DNA from: Avena insularis
Taxonomy: Eukaryota > Streptophyta > Magnoliopsida > Poales > Poaceae
Assembly (NCBI GenBank): GCA_023614405.1
Contig: CM042685.1
Coordinates: forward strand, 184,670,257 to 184,734,256
Reading direction: 5' to 3'
Length of the DNA stretch: 64,000 bases
Numbering within the stretch: position 1 is the first letter of the stretch; every line of letters begins with the position of its first letter. This document shows, piece by piece, positions 10,829 through 23,273 of this stretch. The notes beneath the pieces were generated by a model. It worked only from the letters and a program-made list of their open reading frames with translations, was not told where the DNA came from and ran no database searches. The translations under genes were made by a program, and so were the position numbers.

Positions 10829-12052
10829 GATGGATGTCAAAACGGCGCTCCTTAATGGAGACATTGATGAAGAGTTGTATATGGTACAACCCAAAGGTTT
10901 GTCGATCCTAAATATGCTAACAAGGTATAGAAACTTCAACGGTCCATTTATGGATTGAAGTAAGCATCCGAAAGTTGGAATCAGCGTTTTGGTTTTCTAC
11001 AAACATATGGAGAAGCTTGTATTTACAAGAAAGTAAGTGGGAGCTCTGTAGCATTCCTAGTACTATATGTGGACGACATATTGTTGATTGGGAATGATAT
11101 AGAACTTCTTAAAAGTGTCAAGGATTATTTGAATAATAGTTTTTCAATGAAAGATCTTGGCGAAGCTGCTTACATATTAGGCATAAAGATTTATAGAGAT
11201 AGATCGAGACGCCTAATATCATTATCACATAGTACATATTTGGACAAAGTTCTAAAGAGGTTTGGAATGGAAAATAGCAAGAAAGGATTCTTGCCCATGT
11301 TGCCCAATACGACCTTGAGTAAAACTCAAAGTCCGACATCGGCAGAAGATAGAGAAAGGATGAGTAAGACTCCCTATGCCTCAGCCATAGGATCTCTAAT
11401 GTATGCCATGCTATGTACTAGACCTGACATTGCATATGTTGTTAGTTTAACTAGCAGATATCAAAGTGATCCAGGAGTGGATCATTGGACAGCGGTCAAA
11501 AACATCCTTAAGTACTTGAGAAGAACTAAGGATATGGTTCTTTCTTATGAAGGTGATGAACAACTCGTTGTTAATGGTTACACCGATGCTAGTTGAAACA
11601 CCGATCCGGATGATTCTAAATCACAACTGGATAATGTATTTATTTTGAATGGTGCAGCAGTTAGCTGGAGGAGTGCAAAGCAAAGCGTTGTGGCGAGATC
11701 TTCAACTGAATCGGAATACATAGCTGCTTCGGAGGCTTCACAAGAGGCGATATGGATGAAGGAGTTTATTACAGAGCTCTGTGTGGTTCCCAGTGTGCTA
11801 GACACAATGTCTATCTATTTTGATAACATGAGCGCCATAGCCAATACGCAAGAACCAAGGTCACACAAGAAGTTGAAGCATATCAAGTTGCGTTTTCACG
11901 CTATTCGAGAGCATGTCCAAGATGATGATATAAAGATTTGCAAAGTACACACAGATCCGAATGTGGCGGATCCGTTGACTAAACCTCTCCCGAGGGCAAA
12001 ACATGACCAACACCAATGCCATGGGTGTTTGGTATATTACCATGTAATCTAG
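10824..12052 (+). pseudogene. Copia reverse transcriptase/RNase H remnant of element D
   Basis: Reverse transcriptase from the MDVKTA motif, with the YVDD active site at 11066-11077, followed by RNase H (YTDAS, WRSAKQSVVARSSTESEYI, DNMSAIANTQEP). Defects include frame breaks before 11069, a TGA in place of Trp after YTDAS (11594-11596), and a shifted C-terminus. The protein would copy element RNA into DNA in cytoplasmic virus-like particles; this copy cannot. Confidence 0.88.
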
Positions 12053-12080
12053 ATAGTTGAATCTAGTGCAAGTGGGAGAC

Positions 12081-13950
12081 TGTTGGAGGTATGCACTAGA
12101 GGCAATAATAAAAGTAGTTATTATTATATCTTTGTGTTTATGATAAATGTTTACATTCATGTTATAACTGTATTAACCGGAAACATTAATACTTATATGA
12201 TTTGTAAACTTGTTAGAGTCCCTAGTATAGCCTCTTTATAATACTAGCTTGTTGGTTGATAGATGATCATGGTTTCCTGATCATGAATATTGAGATATTA
12301 TTAACAACAAGATCATATCATTAGGAGAATGGTGTGATGGACATACTCCTATAGATAAGCGTAGCATAAAGATCAAGTCATTTCAATAGTTCGTTTGCTA
12401 TTAGCTTTCTGATACATAGTAACCTAATTCATTTGACCATGAGATCATGTTAATCACCATCACCGGATGGATGCTTTGATGACACCAAACACCACTTCGT
12501 AACTGGTTGGTTATAAAGGTGGAATTGAGTGTCCTAAAAGTATGTGTTGAGGCACATGGATCAAGAGTGGGATTTGTCCATCCATATGATGAATAGATAT
12601 ATTCTAGGCCCTCTGGGTGGAATGTCATCCAATTATCTTGCAAGTATGTGACTGGCTCATAAGGGATCACATATCACAGGAATGAGTAAAGAGTACTTAT
12701 CGGTAACGAGGTTGAACTAGGTATGCAGAGATACCGACGATCGGACCTCGGATAAGTAAAATATCGCGAGACAAAGGGAAATTGGTATCATATGTAAATG
12801 GTTCATTCGATCGCAAAGTAATCATAGAAATATGTGGCAGCCATATGAATTTCCAGATTCCTCTATTGGTTATTGATCAGAGAAGAGTCTCGGTCATGTC
12901 TGCATAATTCACGAGCCGTAGGGAGACACACTTAAGGATTCGATGTTTAGTAGATATGGAATGTAAGTAGGAAGACCGAATGTTGTTTGGAGTCTCGGAT
13001 GGGATCTGGGATATCACGGGGAGATCTGGAATGGTCCAGAGAATAAGATTCATATAAGGAAAGTTCAATTTCGGAGTTCAGGAATGATTCTGGTGTTTTC
13101 ACCTGAATGATCTAGAAGGGTCTAGAAGGTTCGCCGGACTGGAAGGGGAAGGATACATGAATGTGTCATGACTAAGTGGAATGATTGCATCATGTCCTAG
13201 GTCACTTGGCTGTGCGTTTAATAGAGAGAAATTAAACTCCAAAATTGAAAGTCAAAAGGCAAGTTTGAATAGTCAAACAGGGAGAATGGTTCCTGGTGGA
13301 GGGAGGAGAGGAAACCTCCTCTCCCTCCACCGCGCGCGCCAAGGAGAGGGAGTTGGGGGGATACGGCCTCCCCTACCCTAGCTGCGTCTCCCTCTCATAA
13401 ATAGAGGGGAGGGTCAGCCCCAAAGACCACAACAATCCCCACCCCACCTAGTCGTCGTCGCGCCACCACCGCATCATCGTCGTCGCCCTAGCCGCTGCCG
13501 GCGCCACCTCCTACTCTCTGGCTTCTATACCCTAGACGCCGGGGAACCCTACTACTCCACCATAACCCGCTCTAGCTTAAGGCGAAGCCCTGCGGGATTT
13601 CCCCTCTAACTCCGACACCATGTCGTCATGCTGCCAGAATCGCGAGGAGAGAACTACAACCTCCGCTGCCTGCTGGAACAAGGGAGAGGAAGGTCTTCAT
13701 CGAGTACCAAACATGTGACCGACTGCGGGAGCGCTGCCGGAATGCGGCGCCGGAAGGATTGTCTATGTGATTTTGAGATTGACAAGTGAACAACTACATC
13801 ACCCACGAGAATCTGCTCTCGTTAACCGCTTTGGAATCTTCGAGGGTGAGTACTATAATCGACTCGTTGCTACAATCTAGTAGATAGATCTTGGCTTGTG
13901 TGTGTTCATGTGGTAGAAATTTTTTGTTTTCCATGCTACGAACCCCTACA
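12081..13950 (+). repeat. 3' LTR of Copia element D
   Basis: It opens TGTTGGAGGTATGCACTAG and closes ACGAACCCCTACA, the usual ends of this family. Its first 420 or so bases are almost identical to the 3' LTR of element A (24498 on), more so than A's own 5' LTR is. Confidence 0.93.
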
Positions 13951-14724
13951 AATGGTTCATTCGATCATGAAGTAATCGTAGAAATATGTGGGAGCCATAT
14001 GAATTTTCAGATTCCTCTATTGGTTATTGATCAAAGAAGAGTCTCGGTCATGTCTGCATAATTCACGAGTCATAGGGAGACACACTTAAGGATTTGATGT
14101 TGTTTAGTAGATATGGAAAGTGAGTAAAGAGACCGATATCTCTATCCCGTGAAATTATCGAGCCGAAAGATGGATGCATGAGTCTCGGATGGGATCCGAG
14201 ATATCACGAGGAAATCCGGAATGGTCCGAAGAATAAGATTCATATAAGGAAAGTCCAATTCCAGAGTTCGGGAATGGTTTTGGTGTTTTCACCGGAATAT
14301 TCTAGAAGGGTCTAGAAGGTCCACCTATCCGGAAGGGGAAGGGTACATGGATGTGTCATGACAAAGTGGAATGGTTGCATCATGTCCTAGGTCACTTGGC
14401 TGGACACTTGGAAGAGAGAAATCAAACTCTAGTTTGAAAGACAAAAGACCAGTTTGAAAAAGTGAAACTGGGACAATGGTTTCCAAGTGGAGGGAGGGAA
14501 GGATTCCTACCTAAGGGAGGAATACTCCCTCTCCTTACCGCCGGCCACATGAAGTGGTGTTGGGGGAGGATTCCCTCCCCCTTGGCGCCTCCCCACCTAT
14601 ATAAGGATGGGTAGGGCGCCCCCTACCCCTCACCACAAACCCTAGCTTTGGCGCCTACCACCTCTAGTAGCCGCCGCCAGGAGCTCCTCCAAGTCGGCGA
14701 CTTGGGGCAAACCCTAGCCCCTTT
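13951..14724 (+). mobile_element. LTR remnant B, first piece
   Basis: It matches the LTR of the same Copia family from about position 715 onward (starts AATGGTTCATTCGATC). It holds a TATA box (TATATAAGG, 14598-14606). The reading breaks at 14724 where element A inserted (target CCTTT, 14720-14724) and resumes at 26318. The first part of this LTR is lost. Confidence 0.88.
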
Positions 14725-16584
14725 TGTTGATATGCCCTAGAGGCAATAATAAAAGTGGTTATTATTATATCTCTGTGTTTATGATAAATGTTTATATTCA
14801 TGCTATAACAGTATTAACCGGAAACGTTAATACTTATGTGATTTTTAAACTAAATTAGAGTCCCTAGTAAAGCCTCTTTATAATACTAGCTTGTTGGTTA
14901 AATAGATGATCGTGGTTTCTCGATCATGAACATTGAGATGTTATTAACAACAAGATCATATCATTAGGAGAATGGTGTGATGGACATACTCCTATGGATA
15001 AGCGTAGCATAAAGATCAAGTCATTTTAATAGTTCGTTTGCTATAAGCTTTCTAATACATAGTAACCTAATTCCTTCGACCATGAGATCATGCTAATCAC
15101 CATCACCGGAAGGATGCTTTGATGACATCAAATACCACATCGTAACTGGGTGACTATAAAGGTGGCATTGAGTGTTCGGAAAGTATGGGTTGAGGCACAT
15201 GGATCAAGAGTGGGATTTGTCCATCCATATGACGGATAGATATACTCTGGGCCCTCTCGGTGGAATTTCATCCAATTAGCTTGCAAGCATATGACTGGCT
15301 CACAAGGGATCACATATCACGGGAACGAGAAAAGAGTACTTATCGGTAACGAGGTTGAACTAGGTATGCACAGATACCGACGACCAAAACCTCGGATAAG
15401 TAAACTATCATGAGACAAAGGGAAATTGGTATCGTATGTAAGTGGTTCATTTGATCGCAAAGTAATCGTAGAAATATGTGGGAGCCATATGAATTTCCAG
15501 ATTCCTCTATTGGTTATTGATCGGAGAAGTGTCTCGGTCATGTCCGCATAATTCACGAACCGTAGGGAGACACACTTAAAGATTCGATGTTGTTTAGTAG
15601 ATATGGAATGTTAGTAGGGATATCGAATGTTGTCCGGAGTCTCGAATGGGATCCGGGATATCACGAGGAGATCCAAAATGGTCCGGAGAATAAGATTCAT
15701 ATAAGGAAAGTCCGATTCCGGAGTTCGGGAAACATTCTGATGTTTTCATCGGAGAGGTTCTAGAAGGTTCACTGGTCTGGAAGGGGAATGGTCCATGAAT
15801 GTGTCATGGGTAAGTGGAATGATTGGATCATATCCTAGGTCATTTGGTGTGGACATTTGTGAGAGAGAATTAATGCTCTAAATTGAAAGTCAAATGGGAG
15901 GTTTGAAAAGTCAAACTGTAACAATGGTTTCCTAGTGGAAGTAGGAAAGAGTCCTTCCAACTTAGGTTTGGAAGTGGTTTCAAACTGCCCTCCCTCAATG
16001 CTGCCCCCCTCTCATAAATCGAGGGGGAGGGCTGCCCCAACAACACAAGCCCTAGCCCTCCCCGCGCCAAGCCGCCGCCGCCGCCGCGACGCTGTCGCCT
16101 CGTGTTGTCGCCGCTCCGTCGCCGCCGCACTAGTCGCCGCCGACACCTCCTCCCGGTCTTCTAAACCCTAGATCACCGAGAAACCCTAGATGCACCATAA
16201 CTCGCACCGGCTTAGGCAAAGCCCTGCAGGATCTTCCCTCTACTTCCGACACCACGCCGTCGTGCTGCCGGAATCGCGAGGGGAGAACTACAACCTCCGC
16301 TGCCTGCTGGAACAAGGGAGAGGAAGGTCTTCATCGAGTACCGAACGTGTGACCGACTACGGAAGCGCTGCCGGAACGCAGCGCCGGAAGGATCGTCTAA
16401 GCGATCTTGAGATCGGCAAGTGTACGACTACATCACCCACGAGAATCTGCTCTCGTTAACCGCTTTGGAATCTTCGAGGGTGAGTGCTTCTATCGACTCG
16501 TTGCTACAATCTAGTAGATAGATCTTGACTTGTTTGTGTGCATGCGGTAGAATTTTTTTGTTTTCCATGCTACGAACCCCTACA
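14725..16584 (+). repeat. 5' LTR of element A
   Basis: It opens TGTTGATATGCCCTAGAGGC, three bases shorter than the family start TGTTGGAGATATGCC, and ends ACGAACCCCTACA directly before the primer-binding site. The core-promoter region lies near CTCTCATAAATCGAGG (16010-16025). Confidence 0.93.
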
Positions 16585-16585
16585 G

Positions 16586-16597
16586 TGGTATCAGAGC
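16586..16597 (+). other. Primer-binding site of element A (initiator tRNA-Met)
   Basis: TGGTATCAGAGC starts two bases after the 5' LTR and is complementary to the 3' end of plant initiator tRNA-Met, the usual primer for Copia minus-strand DNA synthesis. The untranslated leader runs from here to the gag ATG at 17775. Confidence 0.93.
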
Positions 16598-19500
16598 CGT
16601 GTCTATATGTAGATCTATTGCACGAGTAGAACACAATGGTCATTGTGGGCGGTGGTGCTTTTATTATCAATTGCTTTTTGTGTACTTTGAATCTTGCGGT
16701 ATGATGGGATGAAGCGGCCCGGGCTAACCTTACATGACATCATTCATGAGAGTTGCTCCAGGCTTAACATGCAACTTGTATTGCATAAGTGGCTTTGCGG
16801 GTGTCTGTCTCTCCCATCATAGTATAGATTCAATGTACAACGGGCACTTGATAGTTCAAGCATCAACGCTGTGGTTATTGTTCGTAAGTTAGAACGACAC
16901 TTATTGAAAGCCCCAAACCACGTAAAAAATGCAAAGAAAATTAGAGGCATCTAACTTTCTTTTGCAGGGGTGTGCTATGATGTGATATGGCCATGATTGT
17001 GATTATATATGATGTATGCAATAATCCTTATTGTAAGTTGGCAACCGACAGGAGCCATATGGTTGTCTTTTAAATTCCGTTAAGACCTGCATGTCTATTC
17101 AAAGTAGTTGTAATAGTTGATGCTGGTGGACGACCACCATGAAGCGGCGCCATTGACCTTGACGCCATACCGGTGATGATGGAGATCATGTTCATGCTTG
17201 AAGATGGAGATCGGAAGCATAAGAAGAAAGGCCATATCATATCACATATTATGAATTGCATGTGATGTTAATCCTTTTATGCATCTTGTATTGCTTAGTT
17301 CGCGACGGTAGCATTATAAGATGATCCCTCAAGCACAAAATTTCAAGATTTAAAGTGTTCATCCTTAGTAAGCACCGTTGCTAAAGCTCGTTGTTTTGAA
17401 GCACCACGTGATGATCGGGTGTGTTAGATTCTGCGAGTGTATACAACATGACAAGACAGATTTGCTCATGCGGAAGCTAAGGTTTGATCTTGACGAGCCT
17501 AGCATGTACAGACATGGTCTCGGAACATGGATCACCGAAAGATAAAGCATGAGTCATATAGTAGATATGATGAACATGTTGATTGTTCGCCATTGAAGCT
17601 AAATCAACTCTTGGGATGATCGGTTTTGATGTGGTGAATTTGGTTCATGTGATCACTAAAACAATGCGAGGGATATTGTTTTGAGTGGGAGTTCACCTAG
17701 ATTAATTTAACTATTAATTAGAACTCAATTTGTCATAAACTTAGTCTAAACCATTGCAAATATGTTGTAGATCAATGGCGGCCCCTACCATCAATTTTAA
17801 TGCGTTCCTAGAGAAAGAAAAGTTGAAAAACAATGGAAGCAACTTCGCGGATTGGTTCCGCAATTTGAGGATTGTCCTCAATGCTGGTAATTTGACCTAT
17901 GTGCTGGATGCACCGCTGGGTGACCCGCGTGCAGCTGATGCTACCGATGAGGTAAAGAATGTTTTCCTCGCTCGAAAGAATCAGTACTCCACAGTTCAGT
18001 GTGCTATCTTGTATGGTTTGGAATCGGAGCTTCAGAAAAGGTTTGAGAACCATGACCCACATGATATTGTCCGTGAACTCAAAATGATATTTGAGGCTCA
18101 CGTGGCAGTTGAGAGTTATGAGGCTTCTTAAAAGTTCTTTAACTGCAAGATGGAAGAGGGCAGCTCCGTTAGTGAGCACGTGCTTAAGATGTCTGGGCAC
18201 GCAAGCAAGCTTCAAAGCTTAGGTATAGTGATTCCTAATGCTTTGGGGATTCACCATGTCCTCCAATCACTACCACCAAGTTATAAGAACTTTGTGATGA
18301 ACTACAATATGCAAAACATGGACAAGTCGTTGCCCAAACTCTTCTCCATGTTGAAGTCTGCAAAAGTGGAGATCAAGAAAGAGCACCAAGTGTTGCTGGT
18401 CAATAAGACCACCAAATTCAAGAAGCAATGCAAGTATAAGAAAAGGGAAAACTTCAATAAGGGCGGTAAGAAAGTTACCGCACCGGCGAAGAAGACCAAG
18501 GTTGGGCCTAAGGCTGATACTGAGTGCTTTTACTGCAAGGGAGAGGGTCACTAGAAGCGGAATTGCCCTAAGTACTTGGCGGATTTGAAGAACGACAACA
18601 TCAAGAATAAAGGTATATCTGATATACATGTTATTGATGTGTATCTCACTAGTACTCGTAGTAGTGCCTGGGTATTTGATACTGGTTCGGTTGCTCATAT
18701 TTGTAACTCGAAACAGGTGCTGCAGAATAAACGAAAGCTAGCGAAGAACGAGGTGATGATGTGCGTTGGAAATGGATCAAAGGTTGATGTGATCGCGGTC
18801 GGCACGCTACCTATTCATCTACCATCGGGATTAGTTTTATACTTAAATAATTGTTATTTGGTGCCTGCGTTGAGCATGAATATTATATCAGGATCATGTT
18901 TATTGCGAGACGGTTACTTGTTTAAGTCCGAGAATAATGGTTGTTCGATTTATATGAGTAATATGTTTTATGCACATGCACCTTTGATAGATGGTCTATT
19001 CTTATTGAATCTCGATTGTAGTAATACACACATTAATAACATTGAAGCTAAACGTTTGAAATTAAGTGATAACTCAACCTATATGTGGCACTGTCGTCTT
19101 GGTCATATTGGAGTGAAGCATATGAAGAAACTCCATTCCGATGGACTTCTTGAATCACTTGATTTCGAATCACTTGAAAGATGCGAAGCATGTCTGATGG
19201 GTAAAATGACTAATACTCCATTTTCTGGTATGATGGAGCGAGCTACGGACTTGTTGGAAATCATACATACCGATGTGTGTGGACCAATGAGTGTAGCATC
19301 GCACGGTGGTTATCGCTATGTTCTTACCTTCACGGATGACTTGAGTAGATATGGGTATATCTATTTCATGAAACATAAGTCCGAAACTTTCGAGAAGTTT
19401 AAGAAATTTCAAAGTGAGGTAGAGAATCAACATAACAAGAAGATTAAATTTCTACGATCTGATCATGGAGGTGAATATCTAAGTTACGAGTTTGGTGAGC

Positions 19501-19799
19501 ATTTGAAGAAATGCGGAATACTTTTACAATTGACACCGCCAGGAACACCACAACGTAATGGTGTGTCCAAACATCGTAATCAAACTCTCTTAGATATGGT
19601 TCGTTCTATGATGTCACTTACAGATTTACCGCTATCATTTTGGGGTTATGCATTAAAAACAACCGCATTCACTTTAAATAGGGCACCATCTAAATCCGTT
19701 GAAACGACACCATATGAATTATGGTTTGGGAAGAAACCTAAATTGTCGTTCCTTAAAGTTTGGGGTTGCGAAGCTTATGTAAAGAAGTTACAGCCAGAC

Positions 19800-22154
19800 T
19801 GAAAGGATACGGATGTCGCCTAGAGGGGGGTGAATAGGCGATTAAAACTTTTCCTAGAGTGACTCAACAAAGGCGGAATAAAACTAGTGTTTACTTTGTT
19901 AAGCACAACCTAGAACAACTAAGGTTCACCTATGTGTACCAACAACTTATGCTAAGCAATACAAGCAACAAAGTGATAGCAAGATATATATTACTTCAAA
20001 CACGAAGGCTATCATAATGTAAAGTGCATAAGTAAAGAGCTCGGGTATAGAGATAACCGAGGCACGCGAGGACACCGATATTTTACCGAGTTCCTCCCAA
20101 CATGGAGTACGTCTCATTTGGAGAGGGGATGGTATCAAACCACCAACGCCACAAAAGGCCTCCCTTAATCTCCGGTGAATCTCACCCCAATGGGATCGAT
20201 TCACGCTTCCACTATCGGTGCACTTGTCGGTGGCAACCGGGACCTCTCACAAGGTTGGGGCACTTCTCCACAACTAAATTGGAGGCTCCCAACAAATGCC
20301 ACAAAAGGCCACAACAAATGCCACCAAGGCCACAATGCCACCAAGGCCACAAAACCGTCTAGGGTTCCAAGAACCCAAGAGGGACAAGCTCCAATGAGCA
20401 ATTCAAGCCAAATCCTCCGAGAAGAACTCAAACCGATGCACCAAATGCAAATGGCACGAACACCACAAAGATGCTCAAATCCCTCACTCTCAAGTTCCAA
20501 CAAAGCTACCAAAGCTATTGGGGGAACAAGAGAGGAGGGATCAAAGAGAGACACAAAATCCCCCAAAATCTAGATCCCCAAAGATACACTCACAAAGAGA
20601 TGTTTTGGTTTGGTCAAAACATAGATCTAGATCTCCTCCAACTACCCCTCAAATATATGCAAGAATCAATGGAGGGGTGAGTAGAAATCAAGCTCAAAGA
20701 GTAAGGCAAATGGGGGCAAAGCTTAGACAAAAGAAGGAGGAAGAAGCAACCCTAAATGAAAATGGACAAAAGAATTATATAGGGCTAGCCAAAAAAAATG
20801 GCCGTTGGGGTATTTTTCTGGACGGTCCAGTAGTACCGGATTGGGCCGGTACTACCAGTCCCAACGAACTAGACAACAGCGAGCGAGCTAGAGAGAAAGC
20901 AGCGATGGCAGGCAAGCATGCAGCAGCAGACAACAACAGCGGGGCCCGTCTTGAGCGTAAGCGTCTTGTAGCGCATGCAAAGGCGGTCAGCGAACTCGGC
21001 AGCTGCAGTAGCGACTAATAGCCAGCTGGCAGCGCTTGAAGCGACGCCACAGCAGATGCGAAGCCAGCGGCGTGAATGCGCTGGCACGGATGCGAGGCAG
21101 GCGAAGGTAGGCCTTGGCGCCAGCGGGCAGCGAGGCTGCGGGCGCGCGGGCAAGGCGCACGCGAGGCAAGCAGCAGTGCGGCGCAGCGGCAGGCGCGGGT
21201 CAACGCGCGCAGGCGCGCGCACGACGCAAGCGGGGTCTGGATCTGAATCTGAAAAAAGTAACTGGGACGACCGGTACTACCGGCCCACCCGGGCGGTACT
21301 ACCGGGCCGGCCGGTAGTACCGGGAAAAGGTACCTAGCCGTAGAAGGAAAACTGGCGTTTTAGGCCAGGCGTAGTATACCGGCCCGTCCGGGCGGTACTA
21401 TCGCTCGGCCCAGAAAACAGATAGACAGGCAAATATTTAAACGGCAATAACTTTTGACTGGAAGCTCCGATTGACCCGATTCAAATTGCGTTGGATAGAG
21501 GGCGACAAGGGCTTCCCAATAAAAATTGGAAATATTGATTATCACCAAATGAGAAAGTATCAAGTAGAATAATGTGATATACCTCACTTGGTGAGAAACC
21601 GAAAAACCGCATAAATCAAAATCGCAACAAGATACAAATGGGAGATCCGATTTAGATGAACAAGAGCTTGTTATGGAGATTACCACACGCTCTATATCCT
21701 CACATGGATAAGACCAAATAACAACCAAATACGATGATGCAAGTATGCAAAGGTTTGAGCTCTCTCCGAACGATGTGACCGAATTACTCATATGAGAGCC
21801 CCTCTTGATAGTACGGTTATCTATCCTAAACACGGTCTCACTCACACAACATGAGACCGGAAAAAGGTAAAACCTATCAAGATTATACCTTTGCCTTGAG
21901 CATTCCACTTGAGCTTGATGTAGACGGTCTTGCCCTTGTCAAGATGGAACGCCTTTCTTAATACCTCATCATCGACCTCGCATATTGAGCTTGCCCAACA
22001 TATCTTCTTTGCATTTCATCGACCTTGAAGCCAACACATGCTCCAAGCGATGCCAATGGACAAATACTACAAGTATAACTTAAAACACACATTAGTCCAT
22101 AAATATTGTCATTAATTACCAAAACCACACATGGGGGCCCAACATGTTCTTTCA
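19800..22154 (-). mobile_element. Solo LTR (probably Gypsy-type) inside element A integrase
   Basis: The 2355-bp insert has ends TGAAAG and CTTTCA and a perfect 5-bp target duplication CAGAC (19795-19799 and 22155-22159). Removing it restores the integrase/RT frame at CAGACAAGCTTGAACCC. There is no primer site, polypurine tract or coding region, which fits a solo LTR left after LTR-LTR recombination. Minus orientation is suggested by a TATA box on that strand (TATATAAT, complement of 20774-20781). It contains several GGTACTACCGG/CCGGTAGTACC motifs at 20822-20865 and 21268-21402. I do not assign a named family. Confidence 0.85.
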
Positions 22155-22929
22155 CAGACAAGCTTGAACCCAAAGCGGAAAAATGCGTCTTCATAGGATA
22201 CCCGAAGGAAACTATTGGGTATACCTTCTATCATAGATCCGAGGGCAAAATATTTGTTGCCAAGAATGGATCCTTTCTAGAGAAGGAGTTTCTCTCGAAA
22301 GAAGTGACTGGAAGGAAAGTAGAACTCGATGAGGTTGTTGAATCTTCTATTAAACTTGCGAGTAGCGCGGCACCGGAAGTAGTTCTTGTGGCGCCTACAC
22401 CAATAAGAGAGGAAGCTAATGATGTCGATCATGAAACTTCGGTTGAAGTTACTACAGAACCTCGCAGGTCAACGAGAACTCGTACCACTCCTGATTGGTA
22501 TGATCCCGTTATGAGTGTCATGTTGGTGGACAACACCGATGATCCTGCGACATATGAGGAAGCGATGATGAGCCTAGATTCCAATAAATGGCAAGAAGCC
22601 ATGAAATCTGAGATTGGATCCATGTACGAAAACCAAGTATGGACTTTGGTGGACTTACCGGATGGCCGGAAGGCTGTCGAGAACATGGATTTTCAAGAAG
22701 AAAACAAATGCTGATGGTAATGTTACTGTCTATAAAGCTCGACTTGCCGCAAAAGGGTTTCGACAAATTCAAGTAGTTGAATACGATGAGACTTTCTCAC
22801 TGGTAGCGAAGCTAAAGTCCGTGAGGATTATGTTAGCAATTGCTGCATATTATGATTATGAGATATGATAGATGGATGTCAAAACAGCGTTCCTCAATGG
22901 AGACATTGATGAAGAGTTGTATATGGTAT

Positions 22930-23273
22930 TGTTGAAGTGTATAAGTGGATTGCACTGGCCCTTTCCATCAGTTCGGACTTTTGGTTGCGTTGGCTAGTGC
23001 ATGAAGCTTGACATGGTATCAGAGCCCAAGGTCTCGAGTTCGAGTCCTGGCTTTCGCAATTTATCCTAAAATTTCTGTAGACCCCTCTGTGTCCACGTAT
23101 AGGCCTCTTGAGTCATACGTGAGTTTCGCGCGCCATCGCTCGCTTCCGGTTGCACGTGCTGACTTATACCCATCACACGTGAGAGGGGGTGTTGAAGTGT
23201 ATAAGTGGATTGCACTGGCCCTTTCCATCAGTTCGGACTTTTGGTTGCGTTGGCTAGTGCATGAAGCTTGACA
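22930..23273 (+). mobile_element. TRIM (miniature LTR retrotransposon), 344 bp
   Basis: Two identical 84-bp LTRs (22930-23013 and 23190-23273; ends TGTTGAAG and CTTGACA) flank a 176-bp interior. The primer site TGGTATCAGAGCCC (23014-23027) touches the first LTR and the purine tract GAGAGGGGG (23181-23189) touches the second. The target duplication is GGTAT/GGTAC (22925-22929, 23274-23278), one base diverged. There is no coding capacity, so it depends on other elements. Size and LTR length resemble the grass SMART-type TRIMs, but I cannot confirm the family. It interrupts the reverse transcriptase of element A. Confidence 0.95.

Larger units (their letters stand above)
10824..13950 (+). mobile_element. 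Copia element D, Angela/BARE type, 5'-truncated
   Basis: It begins in mid reverse transcriptase (MDVKTALLNGDIDEELYMV) and runs through RNase H, a polypurine tract (AAGTGGGAGAC, 12070-12080) and a complete 3' LTR. The 5' LTR, gag, protease and integrase are gone. What follows at 13951 is the middle of another LTR (B), so D most likely inserted into that LTR, with AATGG at 13951-13955 as the surviving target copy. A deletion then removed the left part of both and joined them to the Harbinger remnant. Confidence 0.85.

Noticed and set aside
13951..14724. Treated at first as a separate truncated element
   Set aside because: Its sequence continues exactly across elements A and C (target copies CCTTT and TGCGG), so it is one piece of LTR B.
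23014..23050. tRNA gene
   Set aside because: There is a tRNA-complementary primer site and a B-box-like sequence, but no acceptor stem, D-arm or anticodon arm.
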